NCBI RefSeq assembly: GCF_921293095.1
Contig: NC_060253.1
Location: 77,909,992-77,973,991 of the forward strand
Direction: 5' to 3'
Length of the DNA: 64,000 nt
Source of the DNA: Ischnura elegans
Lineage: Eukaryota; Arthropoda; Insecta; Odonata; Coenagrionidae
The position numbers were made by a program, and so were the translations under genes. Positions within the stretch are counted from its first letter, which is position 1. Each line of letters starts with the position of its first letter. Positions 10,321 through 22,300 of the stretch are shown here, one piece after another. The notes beneath the pieces are model-generated. The model was not told the origin of the DNA. It saw nothing but the letters and a program-made list of their open reading frames with translations, and did no database searches.

Positions 10321-13300
10321 GTGAGTGGCTACTTTATTGTGACACTCGTTTTGCCATACTAGTCGACTTATCAAAACTGCTTGCTCGTGTAGTGATTGGA
10401 GAAAGTGGGTAATGCTCCTCACCCGCCTGGCTGTACAACAAACGAATGTTTTTGCCCTTAAGCGTTACCCTGTTTACGAAACATATGTCTTGAGTGTTAT
10501 TTTTAATGCTCATGTATTGCTTGAAGTAAAGATTCTTCTATTATATCCATAAGTATATGCTCATGATTGAAAGTCACCTTTTAACTTATCCGTGAACGTG
10601 TAAATCCTTTCTTGAAATGGGAAATTTCAACACCTTACTTAGCAGTGTAATTGTTTAGCAAACCTTGCCATGCATGCTCGTATCAGTTCGTATGCATTTT
10701 TTGGTCAAATTTTGGGTTTCCAAAATGATATACTCGGAAAGTTATTTTGCTGTTTTGTATTCGCACGGCCTGTAAAATTGTGCATCCCTAATTGCTCATT
10801 TGGTAGCGTTTGTTGTGGGAATCTTGTTAATAATATGTTACATTTGATCCTTAATCCTCATAATAGCCTTTACGTATTGTGAAAACAATGCCTGGATGCT
10901 AACCTCAAAGCAGGATACCAAGATAATCTGAAATTGTTGCATGACGGAAGTGAGAGCTTAAATATACCGTATCAATACTATTTAATCTTAGGTACTAAAA
11001 GAAAGATTGTCCTAGTAGCATCAACATTTCCAGAAATATAAATCACATCCAGATTAGAGAGGGTGGTGTTAGTATTGCTCAATTACTGAGATGCAAAAGT
11101 CAGATTTTGTTATCTTAAGCTGTCATAATGGTTTTCATCATCAACTGTAATTTTTATTTAAATCATTCCTTAGTGAAATATTATGTTGTAAATGCTGCCT
11201 AGTTACTTGTATCTGGTTTGACTCTGCCATCTTCGAAGCACTAATAAGCAGTTGCAGATTGTTCCATTATGCTGTATTTAAGGCTGAATCCTGGATATTC
11301 ATCTAAAACTACCTACTACCCCACAAGCTTCTTCAATAGGCATGTGGTGATAGGTGTTACGGCACAAGCTGTTTACCTGCATGGGAATGATGAAAAAATA
11401 GTTGCGCGAGGAATTTGGCAGCATGGCATCAATCTTGAATTCCATAAAGTCCTTTATAAGTCTGGGGAAAAATGAACTCCTATATAATTATCTGTTGGGG
11501 GAAATATTAGTCTTACTTAGGGTTTTTTTGTTGGACCTGGAAATATAGTGAGACTCTACGATAATATTGTGTGTGTCAGTATGAAAATTATCTGTTCTTG
11601 ATTGCATGGGAAATATGAGCCTAGCTTATCATCTCCGAGTCTGAAGTGGCTCCCACTATGTGAGGAAAAGCTGTGTTTTTCTCTCCACTCGCTTGTGATA
11701 ATTATTGATTTATTGCTCTACTTTCCTTTGTGCTTTATTTTCATTTGATCGCATATTAAATCAATTATAATTCCTGAAATGAGGCGTTTAGGGTTTCTTC
11801 TATTTATGTGAAGCTCAGGAAAATCATTGAATTGGTCATATGGAGTGACAAAGGACATCCAAGGTCATGAACTCTTCCAAATTTCTGATGGCTAGTATTT
11901 ACTTCTACTGAATTGGAAATGCACTTTTGGCTGCGGTATTGCCAAAATTCTGCTTGTGTTCAATAAAATAATTTTTGCATTTGATTCGTATAAAATTTAT
12001 GTTTTCATTTTTGTTGAAAGAGTGGGAGAGAGGTTTACCAAAACTAAGCCGTGGGTCGTCATCCACTTCAATACTAACATGAAACCTGAAACATCAGCAG
12101 TTATGCCACCCTTGAAAGTCTTCAAATTTCCAGTGTGAACAATAGTGAAAAAGTGCAGGGAGAACAGTTGATGACCATACTTCATTGGAATTTGCAGTTT
12201 CTACTGCTTTTGATTTTCATTCTTCATAAATTACTTGAGTTTCTGTCGTCTGGAAGTGTTACATTTCAGTTAAAAGTCAGTGGCTCTGTGTAGTGAATAG
12301 ATTCTGTAAAAAAACTTATAAAAATTAACTTTGTGGAATTCTTTAATGCAAATATATAGGTCAGCTACGGAATCATTTGTATGATTTTCCAGTGTTGGAG
12401 AAAGAGTTTCAGGACTGAGGAGAGGCAGTTAGGTTGCGAGGGAAGTTATATTGTCTGATGCAGTCGGTACCTCCACTGCATAAACGCTCAACAATCACCC
12501 ACGGAATCAAATCCACTCATCTAGTACTATAAGGGCTATCTAGATGAGCGGATTTGATTCGGTGGGCGATTGTTGAGTGTTTATGCAGTGGAGGTAACGC
12601 AGTGTTATCAACAGGCAGTCATTTAAAGAATGTTATAAAGGCCCTGAGATTGTAAATTGATGTTTTTTAGTTCTTACGACATGTTCCCCAGATGCTGAGA
12701 AAAAAGAAATAGGTGTTCATGTTACATAAGAAAATGCAATGAATGTAATACATTTTATTTGTATCAAAATGCTTCCTTTCCACCTTGTGCAGCTCTTGAA
12801 ACAAGGAAAATATTTTATTCATGATTGTAATCATGCCGTATTTACTCACGTAACCCACGCCCTCAGGTATCCCATGCACCCCTATTTTTGGGCTGGCTCG
12901 TGAGGGAAAAAAACTTCCTAACGCTTGTGGAAGGTTACACGGGATTTCCACCGGGTCAGGTTCTCCAACTCCATCTCGGCCGATGTTTTGATGGGCGAGT
13001 TGTCCATCGTCTTCAGGGCATGTCGAGTCTTGAAAATTGTCCTCCTTATATATGGATGACGGCGGTATCCATGTATAAGGAGGACGATTTTCAAGACTCG
13101 ACATGCCCTGAAGACGATGGACAACTCGCCCATCGAAACGTTGGCCGAGATGGAGTTGGAGAACCAGACCTGGTGGAAATCCCGTGTAACCTTCCACTAT
13201 TCTATATGCTGGGAAAGCCTACGATCATTCTTCCTAACGCTTTTTGGGTGCGATGTAATATAGAAACTCTTGATTCATTGCAAAATCGATAAATTTATAT

Positions 13301-16300
13301 TTCCATGATTAATATGGTTAAATAAAGTTAGAAATGTAATTCCTGCAAAGGTTTCCTAGTTTCAATGCTAAACTCTGGAGATATATATACGATAAGAATT
13401 TGAGGGAAAATGGAGAGCGGCTTAATTTGGAGGATTTGTGTAAGCTGCGCGCACCCATTTTTTCACCGGCATTAACGGGAAAAAGGTGTGCGGCTTCTAT
13501 GGATAAATACAGTAATTGTGGTTAAATTAGGGCTAAATTAAAGTTTAAACGAGTACTCTAAATTGTCATTTGCAATTCAAGCATATCAGCCTCAGTAATT
13601 CTCACTTCATATTCCTGTTCCAATGTTGTCATGACTTTAAGCCTTTCACTCTCTGTGCAACCATATCTTTCTTCCTGTTCCACTGTAAAAAAATTCATGT
13701 CCCCTCAATTTCCCACATCTAATGAGTGTAGATAATCAGGTGATAATAATAATATCTTTATTTTTACTTGTGAAATTGAGTTCTTTAAGTCATCTCTTAG
13801 ATTCAGCTAGTTTTGACATGCACATACAAAAGCCATGCATGGTGAAAAATCCTCCCAGGTAGGATTCGCACTTGCAGCCTCAGCATTAATAGGCGAGGAC
13901 TACCCTGCTGCTACCAAGACCAGCACTATGGTGCAGTCATTGGCAGTGGGGAGTCTTCTTAAAGCTGGGTCAGTGAGAGAAGCTTGAGAAAATGAATCAG
14001 CTTATCCCCAGTACGAAGTTCTTTTAAGGCTGCCAGTTTTAAGGGCATTGATTTTTTGCTGGATTGCACCAAGGGTAGGACGTGCACCAAGGTAGCAGTG
14101 GAGGGTAGGAGGGTAAGAAATAGCTATGGATGAATGAGTGGGCTCCACACATTATCTAGGAAAACTAAAATTTGCTGTTCTGAATGAATACAGGCACCTT
14201 TAAATAGTGCCTACTTAGTGGCTCACGCATTAAAGTCCCTCAGAGATGGAACTGGGTTATACTTCTAGTACTTGTCAGTTTAAATAGTCTTTTTTATTTG
14301 GTAGATCTAAGAAGCCAGTTAAGAGAAAAAAACTTTTTTTTTGAATATGGAAATCTCATAGCCTTTAACACATAGGTTGTAGAGAACAACTTCTTTATTT
14401 TTCCACTCATGCTTTGGCAACTGCTGGGGAATATATATTTTTATGGTTAACTCTCTTATTATCTCCTCCCTTAGTCCTTGCTTTTCTTCATGAGTAGCAC
14501 TATTTCTTTCCCAAGTGATAGGGAATTTTTGTCCTCCATTATCCAAATCATTGCCTCCCTTCTTTTTTAAGTACATAGTTGCTTTAATACATTCTGAACA
14601 ACAACTCTTCCTACTTACTGCTTTCTCAAGATATTCTGGAATTGTTTGTTGTCTTTTTCCTGGCCCATTCACGCTTGGTAAATGGCAATGAATTTCCTTG
14701 GTACTTGGTTTTAGATCAATGAGAGCATAGTAAAGAACTTGTTGATGTAGTGATTTGGTTAGAAGTAGTTATTTTTTGTATCTATAACATGCATGATGAA
14801 GTTCTACTAAATCTGTGGTCAATTTTTGGGTGTCCAATTTCTGAATGCGCAAGAAAATCGTCATGAGTGCTGGCACTACCTCTTCTCTGGATGAAAGGCT
14901 GGGTTCTTAGGAATAGTTTCCAAACAGTTTGAAAGACTTGTTTGAGCTACCAAGGGTTTAGGCATGTATTATGCTGGAGATTCTCATTGCTACTAACAAA
15001 TATTGCTATACTGCTGACATTGAATGAGTATATGTACAACATAGCTTCCTCTATTGACTCATCATATGTGGCCTGTGACCACACTAGACACCCAGAATCC
15101 CTGCTGAAAGTGAGAATATTATTTTGTTTGCATGGTGCCAGGGTGTGTTTGATTCTGTTGTTTCCATTCCAGTAATGTTTATAAAGCGTTCTTCTTTTCT
15201 TCTTGAGCATGTGCTCATCCTATTCTTGAAATTTTCAATCCTACCAATCATGTGGTTTTTAATGTCCACGTGTATATTTCGCAAGCATGAAATTTATTGA
15301 ATTTATTCTCTAATGTCTTGCTTGAGTAGTTGTGTGCTCATGCCAGAGTTTACTACTTTTACTGCGTTAAAAATGCCAAAATCAGTAAGTTGTCTATGGG
15401 TGTGAAGACTTTTATAATTAAGGGAGATACTTGTTTTCATCAGTTTATTAGGCTGTTGATTTTCATGAAATATTTTCATTTGGTAAACGATAAAAATTAG
15501 TATACAGCTGTGAACAAAAAGGTTCTCTAGATATTTATGTGACACTTAAGTGTGGCTTTTAAATATTATAGGCAGGTATGTTCCAATAAAACCTTTGAAA
15601 TCCCATGGTTTTCAGTACATATTCCTGTCGCAATGCTGAGGAAATATCAGTTTTTAAAAAGAAAGAGAAAATGATTTCAAAATAGGATTGCACGTTTGAA
15701 ATGCAATACCAGGAGAAAGAAATTGTACTTGGAAAACCATATGAAAGAAAAAGTACTGCTTCCCTTAATTGAATTTGAAAGTCATTGAGGTAAAATAACA
15801 TCATGCATTGTTGGTTGCCGTAATTCTCTTGTAGTACTCAGTCAGTGGTATAGATATATTTTCATAATGTCCTGGGTCAATCACCGATAGTTCAGGATGG
15901 GAGTTGATGAATCATTCCAGATGTGAAAATAGGTAAAATGCTAGGATTCATATGCATATCGCAAGTTTTTTATTTCACCAAAAAGTATTTGACATGTCTA
16001 GGTAACTTGTCGCTCAAAAGGAAATGATTGGTTGAATGCTGTTTCATTGGCCTGCAGTATGTCTTTTTGTTTTAATCTTCCAATATGGAGTTTTAGCAAC
16101 TTGTTGTTGTGTTGACCTTGTGGTTAAGCATGTGAATGCTCGTTTTTCAGTTTGTCTTTCTAATGCAATTTGTAAATAATAATTTTTAACCTTTCAGGCT
16201 GCAGCACTTCGCACTCACATGAGCGTTCATTCTGACGATCACCCGTTTCGTTGTCATCACTGTGGAAAAACTTTTGCAATGAAAGATCGCTTGCGCTTAC

Positions 16301-19300
16301 ATGTGCGCGTACACACTGGTGAGAAGCCATACAATTGCAACCGTTGCGGAAAATCCTTTGCGCGAGGAGGGCAGTTGCAGCAACATCTGCGCTCACATAC
16401 AGGAGAGCGTCCATACAGCTGTAGCAGATGCCCTGCAACGTTTGCCTGTGCAACCAACCTAAAGGTAAATTTTTCTAGCCTTCCATCATGAAACACTTTA
16501 TTATGTGCCATTTTTTGGTCGACATTCCACCTGATCACTAGGTTTGCTGTCTTGACCCCATTTTTGCTAAACAAAATTGTGCTTGGAATTTGGCAATTGT
16601 ATTACTGATGTCAGTTCTGGAAAGGATTTTGTCTCTCAATACACAAGAACACAACTTCATGCTATGAACGTGGTTGGCAACAATCTTTTGTCATCATATC
16701 TCTGAAAATTATTCCATCTTCTGTTATAATTTTTAGTGAAAGGTTACTATTGAGAAAGGAGAATGTCATGCCAAAATTATTCTTGCTTGTGAAAGGGATT
16801 TCATTTTCAATGCTTCTGTGGCTGTATCAGATAAGTCGTTGAAGTAGATCATGCTTTTTCTTATCAGGTGCATATGAAAAGGCACCTTGGTGAAAAGGAC
16901 CACGAGTGCACCTTGTGTGGGAAGCTGTTTACCCGCCGGGATGGCTTGCGAAAGCACCTTCTTTGCTTCCATCGGGGCGAGAAGCCTTTTGTGTGTGGGG
17001 TGTGTGGTAAAAGGTACAAAGGCCACATAACACAACACGCGAGGACCCACTCGGAAGAGCGACCGCATGTGTGTCCAGATTGCGGGGCTGCCTTTGTGCA
17101 ACGATCACAGCTAACTGTCCATCGAAGGATCCACACGGGTGAAAAACCCTATGAGTGCAGGGTTTGCAAGTGAGTAATTTGCATTCCATTCAGTAATGAT
17201 TATCTGTATGGCCCATAAGTCACGTTAATGACTTCATTCACTCTGCCTAAAATGTGCACTGACTTGGTTGTCTTTAATCACAGTTAAAAATGCTTATAAT
17301 GTGCCCCACACAACCACTGTTTCAGTGCGGGTCTCACCTTGTCCCCCATCCAAGTCATTATATTATGATTTTGGTTGCTTGCAGCTGTTTAGTTTTTGGT
17401 GGAATTTATCCTGACATGTAGGCCAATATGCTGAAATGACACAGCTTCATTTGATGGATGTGGTTGGCAACACTTTCTTATGTCCGAGAATTATTCATCC
17501 TCAACTATTATTTTAAGTGAAAGGTCACTCTAGAGAAAATTCAATCCCCAAATGTCGCAACTGCAGTTACAGCAAGCACACAAGTTGGGTTTTTATGTGG
17601 ATCTTTTTATTGGTATTCTATGATCAATCCTTGCCTTTTGGATTTCACACACTTCAATGTGTGTGTTGATATGAGCAAAAGTGAAAAGAAAATAATTACT
17701 CATTAACATTTAACCATTGTTTCCTCCTGCATTTTAAATTAAGAAATAAAATTTATTCAAGTATGTTCTTTTGTACACAATAAAAATTTATGGTACTTTT
17801 TCTCACAATTTAAAATTAAACATTTTTAAAAATAATAATTAAATAAATGATAATAAATTTAATTTAAAATCAATTTAAATTGTGTGAAAAAGTACCATAA
17901 CTTTTTATTGTGTACTATGGATTTTCACAAAGTTAAGCCTGAAACAATCGAGTTTATGTTCTTTTGTTCTTATTATTATTGTTGATAATATTACAGGGTT
18001 CCCACTCAACCGCGAAAACCTTAAAACCGTGAATAAGCCGTGAATTTCGTCTACCGTGAAAAAACCTGGAAATAGCCGTGAATTTCATCATAAAACCTTA
18101 AAAATCTCTCGAGCTTATAGAAAAAGAACTAAAATTGACAGATCAAAAGAAAAAAAGATATTTCAATCATGTTTCAAGGCCGAGCCACATACAGACACTG
18201 TTCACACATTCATCTCCACACGTATATTCGCAGTGTAATTATTGGTCCTTGTGCCATGACGACACATTGACCTTGAGCCTGTGATTGGAAGATCGGCAAA
18301 CAAAGTGTTCATTAACCCTGGCGAAAAATCAGACACTTCTTTACTTCCCTTCCTCACTGCTCCCTCCATTTTGCCACTCACAACCTTAAGCTTCCCTTCA
18401 ATTTTGATATCAATAGGTGACGTCATGAGAAATTGCACATTCATTGCTACGTTTGAATTCACGGCGCCTCTGTTGCGGTTGATAAATTTTTAGTTAACGT
18501 GCGGGCGGTGTTTGTTACGTCATCAATATTTCTGCCTAAAATGGCTTATCAACAGGCCGTGAATTTGACAATATTTAGACCGTGAAAACCTGGAAAAAAC
18601 CGTGAATTTTATAATTTAGTTAGAGTGGGAACCCTGTATTATATCAGAGGTAAAATACCCTTTAATCACTGAAGTAATGTTAAAACGACCGATCATAATT
18701 TTTTTCAGGGAAAACTTTTGTTGGGTAATTATGATGAATGTATTTTTTGGAAATTTCAGTGTGTATCCACCCTAATATTTGTTCACCATGAAATTTGCAC
18801 TTATTGACTAAGTTTTTATTATTTCAGGCGTGCATTTGCACACTCCACAGCTCTGAAACTCCATGTTAGACGGCATACTGGTGAAAAACCGTTCAAATGT
18901 CTGATTTGTGGAGCATCGTTTGCACAGTTGCCTCATTTGAAAAAGCACATGCGCTGCATCCATAAGTCAGACAAGCCGTATTTGTGCCCAGCTGGGTGTG
19001 GGCGATTCTTTAAGACAAAGAATGATTTGGAGGCTCACCAGGAGAAGGACAAGTGTGTGAAAGCAGAAGAGACAACCCCTGATCAAGCAGCAACCAATTG
19101 CAAAGGAGAACCAGGAGAAGAAGCTGACAATGCATTAAGTACAATGGATGTGAACTCATTGGTGGAGAGTGTCATGGATAACAAGGTATATTTGTTGTGG
19201 TTTGTCAAGATATAATAATCACTTTTTTAGTGAATTACATATTTATGTGATATTGTGTTTGCTATTTTTTTTCTGGCTCATTATTTTAGCTTTCATTCTT

Positions 19301-22300
19301 ATTGACCATTAATTTCCTCTGTTTTTCTATATCAGAAGAAAGTACCCTTTTTGAAAATTAAGAAAAATAATTTGTAACTAGTGTTGTATTATTGTGTACT
19401 ATTATGGGACAGTACCAGTCATTCTTGAATGAAGTACCTTATGAATAATTAGGCATATTATTTGCCAATTTTTCATCTGGTTTTCTATCTTCAACGTATT
19501 CCATGCCCTGTTCAGCTAATTCATTTTTATCAAATACAAATTTTTCTTGCTGTGTGTTTGTTAGGTGTGTAACGTATTCCTCATAGTTATATGGTAAAAA
19601 TGTGACTTAAACCATAAACATAATCCTAGATCATAATTGGAATGAATTGGTTGAATCGCTAAGTTTTACTCTAATTGATGTTTTGATTGTCTGTTAAATA
19701 ATAGTTTTGAAATCACTTTTCCCTTAGGAAGTTAAAGAAGTAAGTTGTTTTTTTTTATAATCAGGTTCCTCAACATTGTAATCTTGTTTATTTACTTGTG
19801 GGAGCTGGTCAACATAGTGGAAGGAGTACCATAGTGGTATTAATGTAAGGCCAATAAGTACTGTTGGATATGTGCACTCCAGATGGCTTGAGTTTTCAAT
19901 TGCAATGAATAAAGTAAAATACGCGCTAAATAAATCTGGCTACATGGGTGGCTGAAGAGCAATGTTCAGCCGCTATAAATTGGGGTACTCATATGCACAA
20001 GTGTTGCATATGTGTTAAATTTTATTCAATATCCGAATCTCTCTGAATGGTATCTAAGTTGGTACAATATTTGAGGGTAATAATTTGTCAATTTGAAATA
20101 AGCCAGCCTCAAATATGGTGGAGAATCTGTGATATTATTGAGATTAGCAAATTAAATTCCCATTAAATTTTTATTTAGTATCTTTTTTGTGTACCTTTTT
20201 GTGCGGATGTCTAATGACAACATAATGTTGAAAGACAGTAAGGAATTCATTCTGTTCACCCTTTCACTTATCCCAAGAATGGCTGTCATTTCAAAATCTC
20301 AGCTCGTTTTCATATGTATAGTACAGCTTGGCCTTCAGGTATTTAAATAAATTTATGGTGTTGTACTAGAAAAGGTCAACCAGCTAGCCACTGAGTTTGT
20401 TATTGCCTGGACAAATCCTTATTTTTTCCAGCTGCTTTAGAATATCTGCAACCACACAAGTTCATTGTTTAGGGAATGTCTATGTATTTATATGTAATCT
20501 ACACTCTCAAATATGTTAATGCATTAGATCTCTATTGAAAAAATGCTGTTATCACTTAGTATGATAATGGTATTTTTAAAATTTCCAATTCATTTCCATC
20601 TTTAAACTTAAAAAATCCTATCAATTTATTAGCCCCTTTGCTGTCAGGAGGCTGAAAATATTTCTGCCCTCATAATTCTTCACTGGTGCTCAGTCCGAAA
20701 CATATCTTCAGCATTGGAAAAAAATCTTTGTGTATTACAAATTAAGTTCTTGAAATAATGAAAAGTCTGCAACCAAGTAAATTTCCTGAAAACAGCCTAG
20801 GCAGTCTTTGCACGTTGTACTCAAAACAGGCTGGCAGTAAAAGGTTTAAATGATAATTTAATGAAATTTTAGAAAAATATGGAAATTTTGATGAGGTGTA
20901 TAAGTGTACCCTTAAAACTACTATTTTTGGGAGATAACCAGTCCCAATCACAATATGTTATCAAATGCCTAAACTGGTTATTTTTCCTCTGTTAAACTAG
21001 TTTGGTTTGTAAGTGATAGTGAAGTTGATTTTCAGTGGTTACATTGAACCCAATTGGACTGAGGTTAAGTTTATCAGAAACCAGATTTACTCAGTGACAA
21101 AGTCATCTACGGCCTATCTTCCATGCATACTTAATATTTTTCAGAAATTTCTTATGTTTTCCACCATAAATGTTGGTGTTTTTGTTTATTTTGTTTTTAA
21201 TTCTGCTAGTATAACTTTTACTCTCCTAAGCTTCATATTGCTTAATGTATTGGTTGGCTTTTGATCATTTTTTTCCACATAGAAATAAATTATTAGCGTA
21301 GGGAATGTTAAATATATTAGTTTTGAAATTTCATAATCATTTTATTTGTCATTATGAATTACTGTGGTGAACTTATGCTATCAGTTTGAAGCAAATAATT
21401 TGAATTTTGGAAAAATAAATGAGCCTAGGTTAATATAAGCACATCTTCAATTGAACTCTTGAGTTTTCCCCCACATTTTTTCTATGTTAGCTGCCATTAG
21501 AGTTGCTATATCTGCTATTCTCTTCAGTATCTCTCCATGAAGAATATAATGAATGTTGCTGTAGAAATCACGGTCTTCCATATCCCATGTTGTAGAAATC
21601 AATAATTCAGTGTTGATAAGTCATTGCCACTAAAGGATGAAATCGTACAGTATGACTTCTACTTTTTAATTTTTATTTCAGCTTGAACCAGATGTAGCTT
21701 TCATTATTATGGATGAGTGTTTGTTAATTAAACTATTAATTCTAATTGATTTCAATGAAAGCCTTCTCCATAACAGTCCTATTTTGGGCTAAGTTAGGAA
21801 TGGCTGATTTTGGGATCCATCAAAAGCAAAATATATTACCATCGCATCATCGCATTACCATCAACTTTGCTGTGGATCCTCCCACTTAGATTGTAATTTA
21901 GAACCTAGAATCTTTATTGTCTTCAGGTTGGGCTGGTGATGCTGATGATAAAACTTCTCCAGTGGACATGATTGTTATTGAATCCAGGGTGATACTGTTT
22001 CAAGCAAACAAGATTTTCATCTATCAATTGTGAGAGCTGCGGATTACCTTGCATTACTCGCAAGCAAATGGGGTATAAACTCAATATCATTTTCACAGGT
22101 GGTGGCTAGGGGATTAATCAACACCCTGAACACTCTACTTTGCATTAGTTTTTCTCTACTTTTTAATTGGTGACTGATGATTCTTTCTCATCCCTTCCTT
22201 GAATTAACCCACATTATTCTAATTGTTCTTTATGAAACTAACTTTTAAGTTACTGCAGGTATTCCAAATACATCATCATTCAGGTAAGTGTTTTCTGAGG

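Larger units (their letters stand above)
10321..16197 (+). other. Zinc-finger gene intron 1 (5.9 kb)
   Basis: It holds two large palindromes (12468-12596, 12927-13197) and a tRNA-derived SINE (13735-13925). A 117-codon minus-strand frame at 14319-14672 has no recognised domain. The rest is featureless AT-rich DNA. Confidence 0.7.
17170..18827 (+). other. Zinc-finger gene intron 3
   Basis: A 1.66-kb intron with a small AT-rich MITE (17773-17915) and a hAT-like element (17994-18636). Nothing else was recognised. Confidence 0.8.

Noticed and set aside
13010..13145. Hammerhead ribozyme (CTGAAGA..CCATC-GAAAC in the foldback arm)
   Set aside because: The bases resemble the core, but the stem between CTGAAGA and GAAAC is off by one base and no closing third stem with a cleavage site could be built by eye. 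It was not called; a covariance-model search would settle it.
12667..13292. Long overlapping frames on both strands (176 and 134 codons)
   Set aside because: They run through the two arms of the 271-bp palindrome and mirror each other; no domain or splice context supports a gene.
14319..14672. 117-codon minus-strand frame in intron 1 of the zinc-finger gene
   Set aside because: It has no recognised domain and no evidence of splicing or conservation. It was kept only as a note.
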